Shown here piece by piece: positions 32,994 to 41,699 of a DNA stretch of 64,000 nucleotides. Within the stretch, counting starts at the first letter, position 1, and each line of letters starts with the position of its first letter. Source of the DNA: Chloroflexota bacterium (GTDB taxonomy: Bacteria > Chloroflexota > Anaerolineae > Aggregatilineales > Aggregatilineaceae). Both the position numbers and the translations under genes were made by a program. The notes beneath the pieces are model-generated. The model searched no databases and was not told where the DNA came from. It was given only the letters and a program-made list of their open reading frames with translations. The stretch is from assembly GCA_012729765.1 (NCBI GenBank), contig JAAYCM010000109.1, positions 62,001 through 126,000 of the forward strand. Reading direction: 5' to 3'.

Positions 32994-33965
32994 ATGACGT
33001 ATCTCGTCCTCGTTCCCGATAACCTCGAACAATCCGGGCTGGAGCTGCTGCGCCAGACGGAAGGGCTGGAAGTCTACGCGCCGGGCAAGATGACGCGCGA
33101 GGACACGCTGCAGCAAATTCCCGCCGCCCACGCCCTGATCGTGCGCAGCGATACCAAAGTCAACCAGGAATTGCTCGACGCCGCGCCCCATCTCAAAGTC
33201 GTCGTGCGCGCCGGGGTTGGCGTGGACAATATCGATCTGGCCGCCTGCACCGCGCGCCGGATCGTGGTCATGAACGCGCCGGACGGCAACACGATCTCGA
33301 CCGCCGAGCATACCTTCGCGCTGATGCTGGCCCTGGCGCGCCATATCCCCAGGGCCGATGCCTCGATGCGCGCCGGGCGCTGGGATCGCAAGCAGTTCAC
33401 GGGGATGCAGCTTTGGGGCAAGGCGCTCGGCATTATCGGCTTTGGCCGTGTCGGGCGTGCCGTGGCCGAGCGGGGGCGCGCCTTCGGCATGGAAGATATC
33501 GCCTACGATCCGTTCGTGCCCGATCGCGTAGCGCGTCACCTGGGCCTGGAGCTGGTTCCCCGGCTGGACGATGTGCTCGTCAAGGCCGACATTATCTCGC
33601 TGCACGCGCTGGTCACCGATGAGACGCGCGGCATGATCAACGCCGAAAGCATCGAGCGTATGAAGGACGGCGTCCTGATCGTCAACGCGGCGCGCGGTGC
33701 GTTGATCAACAGCGCCGATCTCGCCGCCGCATTGAAGAGCGGCAAGATCGGCGGGGCCGCGCTGGACGTCTACGATGTGGAGCCGCCCGCCGCCGGCAAT
33801 CCGCTGATCGGGCTGGACAACGTCGTCCACACGCCGCACCTGGGCGCGAGCACCAACGAAGCCCAGGAAGCCGTCGCGTTGCAGGCTGCCGAAGAGGTCG
33901 TGCGCGCCCTGCTCGACAACAAATTCGACAACGTGCGCAACCGCGAGGTGTTCGATCTGCTCTAA
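32994..33965 (+). CDS. serA: D-3-phosphoglycerate dehydrogenase, short form
   Basis: NAD-dependent 2-hydroxyacid dehydrogenase of 323 residues, probably the first enzyme of serine synthesis. The NAD fold motif is GIIGFGRVGRAVAERG (about 145-160). The catalytic Arg, Glu and His are seen in N-A-A-R-G-A, D-V-Y-D-V-E-P-P and T-P-H-L-G-A-S-T. It lacks the C-terminal ACT and ASB regulatory domains found in long SerA forms, so allosteric serine inhibition is not expected. Operon with the upstream aminotransferase. Confidence 0.88.
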   Translation: MTYLVLVPDNLEQSGLELLRQTEGLEVYAPGKMTREDTLQQIPAAHALIVRSDTKVNQELLDAAPHLKVVVRAGVGVDNIDLAACTARRIVVMNAPDGNTISTAEHTFALMLALARHIPRADASMRAGRWDRKQFTGMQLWGKALGIIGFGRVGRAVAERGRAFGMEDIAYDPFVPDRVARHLGLELVPRLDDVLVKADIISLHALVTDETRGMINAESIERMKDGVLIVNAARGALINSADLAAALKSGKIGGAALDVYDVEPPAAGNPLIGLDNVVHTPHLGASTNEAQEAVALQAAEEVVRALLDNKFDNVRNREVFDLL

Positions 33966-33991
33966 GCTGCGCCAGTTTTCCGCTCTATCAG

Positions 33992-34022
33992 TCGCGCTGG
34001 GATCGATCCGGCGCGATTTTTT
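33992..34022 (+). terminator. Intrinsic terminator of the serine operon
   Basis: Stem TCGCGC / GCGCGA with a loop of about 13 nt, followed by six T. Confidence 0.7.
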
Positions 34023-34096
34023 GTGCAAAGTTTCCGTTTTGGGCGCGAGTGCGCTAAGATTTGGGGCATCAATCGACGGAACGCAGCAGCTAACCC

Positions 34097-35230
34097 ATGA
34101 CCGATCCGAACGACATTTTTTCGAGTAACACGTCCGACGAATCCGACCCGGATGTCAGCGCCGCGCCCCGGCGGCGTCGCGCGCCCTGGAAGCCGGCCAA
34201 CCACCTGATGCCGGATGACGACTTTCAGCGGCGGACGATCGATACCGGCAGCTTCGAGGTAGTCGATGCTGGCGAAGGCACCACCGCCCTGCCGCGCCCT
34301 GCCGAGGAAGACGAAGCCGGTGAGGATGACGAGTTCCAGGCCGTGACCATCGAGCCGGGGGTAGAGGTGCGCAAGCCGGTACAGGCGCCCCCGCGCCCGG
34401 TGCGTCATCGCGTCTCGACGGCGCGGCGGGCCCGAACGCGTGTGTGGCTGAGCACAATCCTGGCGCTGCTGGCGTCGGTCGGGGCGGCGATGATCGTCTC
34501 GACCATCTTCTCACTGTGGACCCGCCCGACCTTCTTCTCGGACGAGTTCCGCGTGGGGCTGAACCAGGTCCGCGCCACACAGCAGCTTGTCAACATCCAG
34601 CCCTCGCCCATCCCGACCAATGTGCTCGAAGTGCGGATCGGGATCGTGGCCGGGCACAGCGGCAAGCCGCAGGACCCGCAGTTCGAGCTGGACCCCGGCG
34701 CGGTGTGCGCCGACGGCCTGACCGAGCTGGAGATCAATATGGCGGTCGCGCAACGCGTGGTGGCTTCCCTGCGCCGCGACGGATACACGGTGGACGACCC
34801 GCTGACCGAGTTCGATTCTAAACTCGAAAACTATCAGGCGGATGTTCTGGTGTCGATCCACACCAACGACTGCGGCGATTATGGGCCTGCCGGAACCGGC
34901 TACAACGCGGCATCGGCGTTATCACGGCGCAGCACGCGCGGCGCGGACGAGGCCCTGCTGGAGTGCCTGATCCAGGAATACGGCGCGACCACCAACCTGC
35001 CACGGCACGATGGCATCACGGTCGATATGACCGAGTACCACACCTTTGCCGAAGTCTCGCCCGACACGCCCACCGCTATTATTGAATTAGGCTTTATGCG
35101 CCTCGACCGCGCGATCCTCACCCAAAATCCCGATTTGCTGGCTGAAGGGATCGCGAACGGTATTCGCTGTTTTCTGCGCCCCAAAATCGGCCCCACCCCC
35201 GTCGAAGCCGCCGCCCAGGCCGGTCAGTAG
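34097..35230 (+). CDS. N-acetylmuramoyl-L-alanine amidase (Amidase_3) with cytoplasmic disordered tail
   Basis: Type II membrane-anchored cell-wall amidase of 377 residues. Residues 1-110 are acidic/proline-rich and cytoplasmic, a membrane helix lies at about 116-140, and the catalytic domain starts near 178. Zinc ligands fit IVAGHSG (His), the Glu in L-T-E-L-E-I-N-M, and the His in VSIHTND. The catalytic Glu is in IIELGFM near 331. It cleaves the amide between N-acetylmuramic acid and L-alanine. It is the first of several wall hydrolases in 34-39 kb. Confidence 0.9.
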   Translation: MTDPNDIFSSNTSDESDPDVSAAPRRRRAPWKPANHLMPDDDFQRRTIDTGSFEVVDAGEGTTALPRPAEEDEAGEDDEFQAVTIEPGVEVRKPVQAPPRPVRHRVSTARRARTRVWLSTILALLASVGAAMIVSTIFSLWTRPTFFSDEFRVGLNQVRATQQLVNIQPSPIPTNVLEVRIGIVAGHSGKPQDPQFELDPGAVCADGLTELEINMAVAQRVVASLRRDGYTVDDPLTEFDSKLENYQADVLVSIHTNDCGDYGPAGTGYNAASALSRRSTRGADEALLECLIQEYGATTNLPRHDGITVDMTEYHTFAEVSPDTPTAIIELGFMRLDRAILTQNPDLLAEGIANGIRCFLRPKIGPTPVEAAAQAGQ

Positions 35231-35268
35231 GGTGTGCCGAATCGCCCCAGAAGGGATTGCTTTTTGAG

Positions 35269-35598
35269 ATGGACTATGAACTTGTGATGTACAGCCGTTT
35301 TTCGCCGTGCCCCTATGTCCGCTCGGCCAAGCGGGTCCTGGAGCGCGAGCACGTCGCCTACCGTGAGATTTATATCGACCAGGACGACGCGGCCAAGCAG
35401 CGCGTGATCGCCTGGACCGGGTTCCAGTCGGTGCCCACCATCATCATCGCCCGTCCCGGCGAGATCGAGCCGATCACCGCTCCGGAAGCGCTTGCGCCGG
35501 GCAGCAGCCCCAAGGGAGTCGACCGGGGCAGCATGATCACCGAGCCGGGCGAGATTCAGCTCGAAAAGTGGCTGAAAAAACACGGCTTCATCGGCTAG
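35269..35598 (+). CDS. Glutaredoxin-family protein
   Basis: Thioredoxin-fold protein of 109 residues. The active site reads SPCPYVRSAK (11-20), a monothiol-like C-P-Y-V in place of C-P-Y-C. The cis-Pro motif is SVPTIII near 53. The C-terminal part (60-90) is a longer loop than in classical glutaredoxins. ATG at 35269 is preferred; a TTG at 35257 abuts AAGGGA too closely. The M23 peptidase follows after 19 bp, so they may be co-transcribed. Confidence 0.82.
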   Translation: MDYELVMYSRFSPCPYVRSAKRVLEREHVAYREIYIDQDDAAKQRVIAWTGFQSVPTIIIARPGEIEPITAPEALAPGSSPKGVDRGSMITEPGEIQLEKWLKKHGFIG

Positions 35599-35617
35599 GC
35601 CGGCCCGCAACGCGACG

Positions 35618-36364
35618 ATGCTGAGACGGATCGTGAAGCGATTTCGGCGGCTGCGGCGCTGGCAGCAGGGGGCGCTCGTCGTCGCGGGGATGGCAGGCAT
35701 ACTCGGCGGGGGGATCGCGGCGCTGATGCTCTACAGCGAAACGCAGAGCAACAGCAACGGCTACATCCGCCGCTGGTTCAACGACCCGCGGGCGCGCGCC
35801 GACCTGATGAATTGGCGCGACGACGTGTGCCACGCTGCGCCCTTCCAACTGCCCAGCGACGGGTTGATCGGCCTGCTGTGGAGCGACACCAGCGGGCCGT
35901 ACAACGTTTTGCGGCGGCACACCGGGCTGGACATCTTCGGCGATGGCGCGCCGGGCGAGGTGCCGGTCTACGCCGCGTATGACGGTTATCTCACCCGCCA
36001 GGCGGACTGGCTGTCGTCGGTGATCATCCGCCACGACGATCCGCTGCACCCTGGCCGCACGATCTGGACCTACTACACGCACATGGCCGCGCGCGACGGC
36101 GACGAGTCGTATGTTGTGCCGGAATTCCCGCCCGGCACCTCTGAAGTGTGGGTCGAGCAGGGGACGCTGCTCGGCTATCAGGGCGAGTACAGCGGCAGTG
36201 TGATCCCGGTCGGGCTGCATGTGCATTTCAGCATCGTCACCAGTGAGCCGGACGGCAGCTATAAGAACGAGGCGAGCCTGGATAACACGCTCGATCCGTC
36301 GCCCTATCTGGGCATGACGCTGCACAATAACGCCCGGCCCCCACGCCCGATTCCCTGCTCCTGA
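35618..36364 (+). CDS. M23 family metallopeptidase, membrane-anchored
   Basis: Predicted peptidoglycan endopeptidase of 248 residues. A basic N-terminus (MLRRIVKRFRRLRR) and a membrane helix (about 18-40) anchor it. The LytM-type zinc motif H-T-G-L-D is at about 101-105. The second motif is H-V-H-F in VGLHVHFSIV near 198. A W-T-Y-Y-T-H-M element supplies the third conserved His. Its location next to an amidase and a second M23 protein suggests a wall-remodelling cluster. Confidence 0.88.
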   Translation: MLRRIVKRFRRLRRWQQGALVVAGMAGILGGGIAALMLYSETQSNSNGYIRRWFNDPRARADLMNWRDDVCHAAPFQLPSDGLIGLLWSDTSGPYNVLRRHTGLDIFGDGAPGEVPVYAAYDGYLTRQADWLSSVIIRHDDPLHPGRTIWTYYTHMAARDGDESYVVPEFPPGTSEVWVEQGTLLGYQGEYSGSVIPVGLHVHFSIVTSEPDGSYKNEASLDNTLDPSPYLGMTLHNNARPPRPIPCS

Positions 36365-36390
36365 CGCCGCCCGCGCCGGTCGATCCGATA

Positions 36391-36419
36391 TTGACCCGCC
36401 CCTGGCCCGCCGGTATAAT
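36391..36419 (+). promoter_or_regulatory. Promoter of tRNA-Ser
   Basis: TTGACC (36391-36396), 17-bp spacer, TATAAT (36414-36419), 25 bp before the mature tRNA end. Confidence 0.75.
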
Positions 36420-36443
36420 GACACCGTTACAGCAGCATAGTCC

Positions 36444-36533
36444 GGAGAGGTAGCATAGTCTGGCCTAATGCGCGCGCCTGGAGAGCGCGTGAGCGGTCAT
36501 TCCGCTCCGTGGGTTCGAATCCCACCCTCTCCG
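36444..36533 (+). tRNA. tRNA-Ser(GGA)
   Basis: 90-nt class II tRNA. Acceptor GGAGAGG pairs with CCTCTCC, discriminator G, no encoded CCA. The anticodon loop CTGGAGA reads UCC/UCU. A long variable arm (about GAGCGG-N4-CCGCTC) and the T arm GTGGG-TTCGAAT-CCCAC confirm serine type. Confidence 0.96.
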
Positions 36534-36604
36534 CCTTCGGTCTTTCAACGGCAGGCGATTTTTTTCACGTCTGCCGTTTTGTGTTCAACAGGAGCCGCCC
36601 TGCC

Positions 36605-37246
36605 ATGATCACACTTGAGTTTGCCCGCACGCTTTACGACGACAGCGACCCGGTGCACGACTTCGACCACGTGCTGCGCGTGCTGACCCTGGCCCGCCGT
36701 ATCGGGCCGGCGGAAGGCGCGGATATGGCGGTGGTCGAGGCGGCGGTGCTGCTGCACGACATCCACCGTGCCGATGAAGATCCACAGCGCCACGCCGACG
36801 AGCCGGAGACGCAGGATCACGCCCTGCTGGCCGCCGAGCACGCCCGGCACATCCTGGCACAGTGCCAGCCCACGCCGAGCGCCGCGTTCATCGAGGCGGT
36901 CGCCCACGCCATCGCCGCGCACCGCTTCCGGAACGCGGTCGAGCCGCAGACGCTCGAAGCGCAGGTGATGTTCGACGCCGACAAGCTGGACGCCATCGGC
37001 GCGATCGGGATCGCCCGCGCCTATGCCTACGGCGGGCGCAACGGCCAGCGGTTGTGGGGCGAGGTCCCGCCCGGCTACGACGGCAGCAGCCCCGATCACA
37101 CCCCGCACCACGAATTCATCTACAAGCTGGCGCGCATCCCAGAGCGGCTGTATACCGACACCGGGCGCGCCATCGCCCGCGAGCGCCACACCTATATGGT
37201 CGCGTTCTTCGCGCGGCTGGCCGCCGAGGTCGAGGGCCAGGTCTGA
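36605..37246 (+). CDS. HD domain phosphohydrolase
   Basis: Cytoplasmic metal-dependent phosphohydrolase of 213 residues. The HD-domain His is in V-H-D-F-D-H-V-L-R near 20, the H-D doublet in LLHDIHRAD near 50, a further His in A-I-A-A-H-R-F near 104, and the Asp in M-F-D-A-D-K-L-D near 124. This set matches YfbR/YedJ-like single-domain HD proteins that act on nucleotides, but the substrate is not clear. It starts 72 bp after the tRNA. Confidence 0.88.
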   Translation: MITLEFARTLYDDSDPVHDFDHVLRVLTLARRIGPAEGADMAVVEAAVLLHDIHRADEDPQRHADEPETQDHALLAAEHARHILAQCQPTPSAAFIEAVAHAIAAHRFRNAVEPQTLEAQVMFDADKLDAIGAIGIARAYAYGGRNGQRLWGEVPPGYDGSSPDHTPHHEFIYKLARIPERLYTDTGRAIARERHTYMVAFFARLAAEVEGQV

Positions 37247-37349
37247 TCGCCTGGGAGCAGCGTCACGTTGCGGGATCACGCGCCGTGGGGTACGATCCCG
37301 CGCGGTTTTGAGGGGAACACACTGATTGTGGAGTGGGAGCCGTACTGGT

Positions 37350-38792
37350 ATGCTTGACGAACCTGAGATCACGCAGGACGACACGAACCCCAACCAGCCG
37401 ATCACGCTGGATGAGCGGCTGCGGCGCGAGGAGCCGCCGGTCAACGGCAGCGATACCAACCCCAGCCAGGTGCTCAGCCTGGAAGAGCGTCTGCGCCGCG
37501 AAGAGCCGCCGGTGGTCGATCAGGATACCAGCCCGTCACTGATCGCGCGCGAAAAGCTGCAGGGCGACCGCCCGCCGCGCGGCGGGAACACGCAGCGTGT
37601 CATGGTGCTGGCGCTGCTGTTGGGAGCCGCGCTGCTGACTGTGCTCGCCCTGGTGATCTGGTTCAGCGGGGACGAGGGCACACCATCGCCCGACGACGCA
37701 CCGGGCATTATCGCGCAGGCTGCGACCAGCACGCCTGCGCCAACCGGGGATGGGCAGCAGCCCGCCGTAAGTGAGGATACCGCCCCGGTTGAGCCGACCG
37801 CCGTCGCCATGGCGAACGTCCCCGGCGATGCACCGCTGGTCTTCCCCACCGCCGCTGTAGACGAGATCGCGGTCGCGCTACTGACTCCGGCCCCGGCCAA
37901 CCCGGTTTCCTACCGCGCCATCCCGCGCAAAGTCGAGCCGTATACCATCCTGCCCGCCCAGTCGCGCGGCAGCGTGATCCAATACAGCGTTCAGGAAGGC
38001 GACACGCTGGAGAGCATCGCGGCCAGGTTCGGCCTCAACGACTTCTACACCCTGATCTGGTCCAACGAGCCGAACCGCTTCAGCCCGCTGCGCCCCGGAA
38101 CCCAGCTCAATATCCTGCCGGAAGACGGCGTGTATTATCATGTCACCGAAAATATCACTATCCGCGAGGTGGCCGAGCAGTACGAGGTCGATCCCTACGT
38201 CATCATCGATTCCGAATACAACGGCGATCTGTTCGGCGCTTCGCCCGAAACGCTGCTGGTCGAAGGCATGTACGTCGTGATCCCCGGCGCGGAAGGTGAG
38301 CGCGTCAACCTGATGGCCGCCGCGGCCAGCGGTTCGTCGTCCGGGGGCGGCGCGCCGGGCGTGATCAGCGGCTCGTATACACTGTGGGGCTGCACGGCCA
38401 ATGTCAGCGGCGGCTCGCTGCCAACCAGCCGCCCGCTGAGCGCTTATACCTGGATGCAGGGCTTCTCGCTCGGTGGGCATGAGGCGGTAGACCTGGCCCC
38501 GAAGTCGGGCGAGGTGGGCGATCCGGTCGCGGCTGCCGGTGCGGGCACGGTCGTCTATGCCGGGTGGAGCAGCTACGGCTACGGCAACGTGGTCGTGATC
38601 GCGCACGGGCCGGTGTTTAGCATCTACGCGCACTTGCAGCGCGTCAATGTCGGCTGTGGTTCGACCGTCGGCGTGGGCACGGTGATCGGCGCGCTGGGCA
38701 ATACCGGCAACAGCAGCGGCCCGCACCTGCATTTCGAGATCCGCGACGCCAACTGGGGGCCGCAAAACCCGCAGGGCTACGTAGGCTTCTAG
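37350..38792 (+). CDS. Membrane-anchored LysM/M23 peptidoglycan peptidase with repeated N-terminus
   Basis: Wall endopeptidase of 480 residues, probably type II membrane. Residues 11-31 and 35-55 are near copies of D-T-N-P-x-Q then L-x-E-R-L-R-R-E-E-P-P-V, a cytoplasmic duplication. A membrane helix lies near 88-108, then a Thr/Pro/Ala-rich stalk. LysM-like segments run at about 212-260 (YSVQEGDTLESIAARFGLN) and 262-320. The M23 domain has GGHEAVDLAP near 380, SIYAHLQ near 428, and the H-L-H-F motif near 457. ATG at 37350 is chosen with GGGAG upstream. Likely partner of the amidase and M23 genes nearby. Confidence 0.9.
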   Translation: MLDEPEITQDDTNPNQPITLDERLRREEPPVNGSDTNPSQVLSLEERLRREEPPVVDQDTSPSLIAREKLQGDRPPRGGNTQRVMVLALLLGAALLTVLALVIWFSGDEGTPSPDDAPGIIAQAATSTPAPTGDGQQPAVSEDTAPVEPTAVAMANVPGDAPLVFPTAAVDEIAVALLTPAPANPVSYRAIPRKVEPYTILPAQSRGSVIQYSVQEGDTLESIAARFGLNDFYTLIWSNEPNRFSPLRPGTQLNILPEDGVYYHVTENITIREVAEQYEVDPYVIIDSEYNGDLFGASPETLLVEGMYVVIPGAEGERVNLMAAAASGSSSGGGAPGVISGSYTLWGCTANVSGGSLPTSRPLSAYTWMQGFSLGGHEAVDLAPKSGEVGDPVAAAGAGTVVYAGWSSYGYGNVVVIAHGPVFSIYAHLQRVNVGCGSTVGVGTVIGALGNTGNSSGPHLHFEIRDANWGPQNPQGYVGF

Positions 38793-38822
38793 TGTGTGTA
38801 AGCAAGGAAACCGGGTGAAGTT

Positions 38823-39815
38823 ATGACCGCCGCCGTTAATTCGGGCTGGCCTGTGATCGGGCACGAATGGGCCATCGCGCATCTGAGCCGCAGTCTGGCC
38901 TTTGATCGCGTGCGCCACGCCTATCTGTTCACCGGCCCCGGCATGATCGGCAAGACGACGCTGGCGCGCGTGTTTGCTGCCTCCCTCAACTGCCGCGACG
39001 CGCACGCCCCGTGCGGGACCTGCCGCACCTGCACGCTGATCCTGAAAGACGGCCATCCCGACGTGTCGATCGTCGAGGCCGGGCAGGCCGGCGGCCAGCT
39101 TAAGATCGAGCAGGTGCGCGACTTGCAGCAAACCCTGGCGCTGCGCCCCTACGAGGCGCGCTACCGGGTCGCGGTGCTGCGCCGCTTCCACGAGGCGAAT
39201 CCCGCCGCCGCCAACGCCCTGCTGAAAACACTCGAAGAGCCGCCGCCCGGCGTGATCCTGATCCTGACTGCCGATGCCGCCGATCTGTTGCTGCCGACGA
39301 TTGTTTCGCGCTGTCAGCCGCTGCCCCTGCGTCCGCTGCCGGTCGAAGTAGTTCGCGCGGCACTGATGACACGCGGCGCACCGCCCGACACGGCCCAGAC
39401 GCTCGCGCAGATTTCCGGCGGGCGCATCGGCTGGGCGATCCGCGCGCTGGCCGATCCGGCGGAGTTGGCGCAGCGGGCCGAGTGGCTGGACCTGCTCGAA
39501 ACCGCCCTACAAGGCACCCGGCGCGAACGCTTCGCCCTGGTCGAGAAGCTGTCGCTCGAAAAGACGGGCTTGCAGACCATGCTCGATTTCTGGGTGGGCT
39601 ACTGGCGTGACGCCCTGCTGATCGCCAGCGGCAGCCGCGCGCCGATCACCAACTATGATCGGCAGGCGGCGCTGCAAGCTCTGGCGGAGCGGGCGGGCAT
39701 GGGTGCCGTCCAGCATGCGCTCGACGCGACTCGCCGCACGAGCCAGCATCTCAACAAAAATGTGAACACGCGGCTGGCGCTCGAAGTGTTGATGCTCGAC
39801 TACCCGCTGCCCTGA
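38823..39815 (+). CDS. holB: DNA polymerase III subunit delta'
   Basis: Clamp-loader subunit of 330 residues. The P-loop reads TGPGMIGKTTLAR (about 37-49). A zinc module has four Cys (NC, then CGTC and C within 56-70). The arginine-finger motif S-R-C is in IVSRCQPLPLRPL near 161, and A-L-L-K-T-L-E-E-P-P is typical of delta' and DnaX. The intact P-loop and zinc site could also fit DnaX, but the short C-terminus without tau extension favours delta'. It is close to the probable origin and dnaA. Confidence 0.88.
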   Translation: MTAAVNSGWPVIGHEWAIAHLSRSLAFDRVRHAYLFTGPGMIGKTTLARVFAASLNCRDAHAPCGTCRTCTLILKDGHPDVSIVEAGQAGGQLKIEQVRDLQQTLALRPYEARYRVAVLRRFHEANPAAANALLKTLEEPPPGVILILTADAADLLLPTIVSRCQPLPLRPLPVEVVRAALMTRGAPPDTAQTLAQISGGRIGWAIRALADPAELAQRAEWLDLLETALQGTRRERFALVEKLSLEKTGLQTMLDFWVGYWRDALLIASGSRAPITNYDRQAALQALAERAGMGAVQHALDATRRTSQHLNKNVNTRLALEVLMLDYPLP

Positions 39816-40333
39816 GCAGCCAGATCGCCGTTCCCAATCGTTTTGCTCATGTGGTAGACCGTCGTCTGATCCGGCATCAGCTCTGGCCCGTCGGTGATCC
39901 GGTAGCCCATGCGCTGCCAGAAGCGGACCGCACCGGGGTTGTTCACCTGCGCCCCCAGCCCGATCTGCCGGATCGCCGGGCGGCGTATAATTTCGGCCTC
40001 GATCGCCCGCACAACATCGGTTCCCAGGCCCTTGGCGCGATAGGGCACGGCGATCATCAGCAGCTCGATATACGCCCGCTCCGCCTGCCCCTGATAGCCG
40101 CCGAACACCACATCGAGAACACCGATCATGCGCCCGTCCGGGGCCAGAATCACGTTGAAATCGCCGTGCTGCTCGCGTGAGAGCCGCCAGTCGTCCTCGA
40201 TCATGGCGCGCGAGGCGTGCGGGTTCGGCCCCAGGGCCAGAAAATCCTCGCACTGGCGGTAGACGTCCAGCAGCGCGGGCAGGTCGTCATCGGTCATGGG
40301 GCGCAGCGTAAAGCGGGGATGGGTGAGGTGCAT
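39800..40333 (-). CDS. GNAT family N-acetyltransferase
   Basis: 177-residue acetyltransferase. The acetyl-CoA motif is MIAVPYRAKGLGTDVVRAIE near 93-112, and NNPGAVRFWQRMGYRI near 132 is the C-terminal GNAT element. The 3' end overlaps holB by 16 bp, tail to tail. The sensor kinase gene ends upstream with only 5 bp between, so both may be on one minus-strand transcript. The substrate is unknown. Confidence 0.88.
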   Translation of the reverse strand: MHLTHPRFTLRPMTDDDLPALLDVYRQCEDFLALGPNPHASRAMIEDDWRLSREQHGDFNVILAPDGRMIGVLDVVFGGYQGQAERAYIELLMIAVPYRAKGLGTDVVRAIEAEIIRRPAIRQIGLGAQVNNPGAVRFWQRMGYRITDGPELMPDQTTVYHMSKTIGNGDLAAQGSG

Positions 40334-40338
40334 GGTTT

Positions 40339-41592
40339 CTACTCCAGCGGCAGGCTGATCGTAAAGGTGCTGCCGCGCTGCGGGCCGGGGCTTTCGGCCC
40401 AGATACGGCCATTGTGCGCCTCGACGATCGCCCGCGCAATCGAGAGGCCGAGCCCCATCCCGCCGTGCCGCCGCGTCATGTGATCCTCGACCTGGCGGAA
40501 CTCCTCGAAGATGCGCGTAAGCTGTTCCTGTGGGATGCCGATCCCGGTATCCTTGATCATGATCCAGATCGACTTCGGTTTGCGTTCGCAGGTCAGTACG
40601 ATCTCGCCGCCGCCCGGCGTGAACTTGATCGCGTTGTTGAGCAGGTTGGTGATCGCCATCTCCAGCTTGATCCGGTCCGCGTTCACGATCACGCTCATGT
40701 CGGGCGGGTAGACGCGCAGAATGTGGCCTTTGGCCGCGGCCATATTCTCGACATCGCGCGCCGCTGCCTGGAAGATCGCGGCCAGCGGGATATGCTCGCG
40801 CAGCAGCTCGGCCTGGCCCATCTTCAGATAGCGCAGGTTGGTCAGGTCCTCGATCAGGTTGCGCATCCGCAGGGCGCTGTTGAGCACGGCGGCGGCGTGC
40901 TCGCCTACCGCCCCCTCGGTATCTTCTTTTAGAAACGTGGCATAGCCCAGGATCACGCTGAGCGGGGTACGCAGCTCGTGAGACGCGATGGCGATGAAGT
41001 CGTTCTTCAGCTTGTCGAGCTGGTCCAGCTCGTTATAGGCGCGCTGGAGCTGCTGGACCAGCCGCGCGTTCTGGATCGCAACGGCAGACTGCGCCGCCAG
41101 CACCATCAAATTCCGCTCGTCATCGGGTGTCCAGGTCCCGTGCCGTTTGTTGACCGATTCCAGCACGCCGATCACCTGATCCTGGTAGCGCATCGGCACA
41201 CCCATCAGCGCGCGCGTGGCAAACCCGCTCTGCCTGTCGGCCATCTGGAAGTGGCGCGGATCGGTTGTGACATCATCCAGCGCAATCGGGCGGTTTTCCA
41301 GCAGGATCGCCCCGGCCAGGCTGCCATCCAGCGGCACGGGGATACCCGGCAGATCGGCTGAGCCAGGCGTGTCGGGTGTCAGGGCCACGAAGCGCAGTTG
41401 GCCCAGCTTGCGGTCGTAGAGCAGCACCGATGCAGATTCGGAGTCGGTGATCTCGGCGGCCAGGTCCATGATCAGGCTGAGCAGTTTGCGCAGCTCCAGG
41501 GTCGAATTGAGCGCCAGGCTGATCTCGACCAGGCGGCTAAGCCGGTGGATTTCACGCTGGCAGGCTTCCAGTGTGGCATAGGCTTCTGTCAT
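40339..41592 (-). CDS. GAF-domain sensor histidine kinase
   Basis: Soluble two-component sensor of 417 residues without membrane helices. A GAF domain (about 35-180) follows a short helix. The HisKA motif is F-I-A-I-A-S-H-E-L-R-T-P near 205. The ATPase domain has the N box NLLNNAIKF, G1 D-T-G-I-G-I-P, F box and G2 G-G-M-G-L-G-L-S. No response regulator gene is within the window, so it is an orphan here. It borders the oriC-like region. Confidence 0.92.
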   Translation of the reverse strand: MTEAYATLEACQREIHRLSRLVEISLALNSTLELRKLLSLIMDLAAEITDSESASVLLYDRKLGQLRFVALTPDTPGSADLPGIPVPLDGSLAGAILLENRPIALDDVTTDPRHFQMADRQSGFATRALMGVPMRYQDQVIGVLESVNKRHGTWTPDDERNLMVLAAQSAVAIQNARLVQQLQRAYNELDQLDKLKNDFIAIASHELRTPLSVILGYATFLKEDTEGAVGEHAAAVLNSALRMRNLIEDLTNLRYLKMGQAELLREHIPLAAIFQAAARDVENMAAAKGHILRVYPPDMSVIVNADRIKLEMAITNLLNNAIKFTPGGGEIVLTCERKPKSIWIMIKDTGIGIPQEQLTRIFEEFRQVEDHMTRRHGGMGLGLSIARAIVEAHNGRIWAESPGPQRGSTFTISLPLE

Positions 41593-41699
41593 GGCACCCC
41601 GCCTTTCCGTAACACCCCGGATATGTGATTAATGCTACTCAATCCCATTTTCTGCGCCAGTTTCAAGTGTATGCAGCGCGCGCCCGAATCGAACTGATC

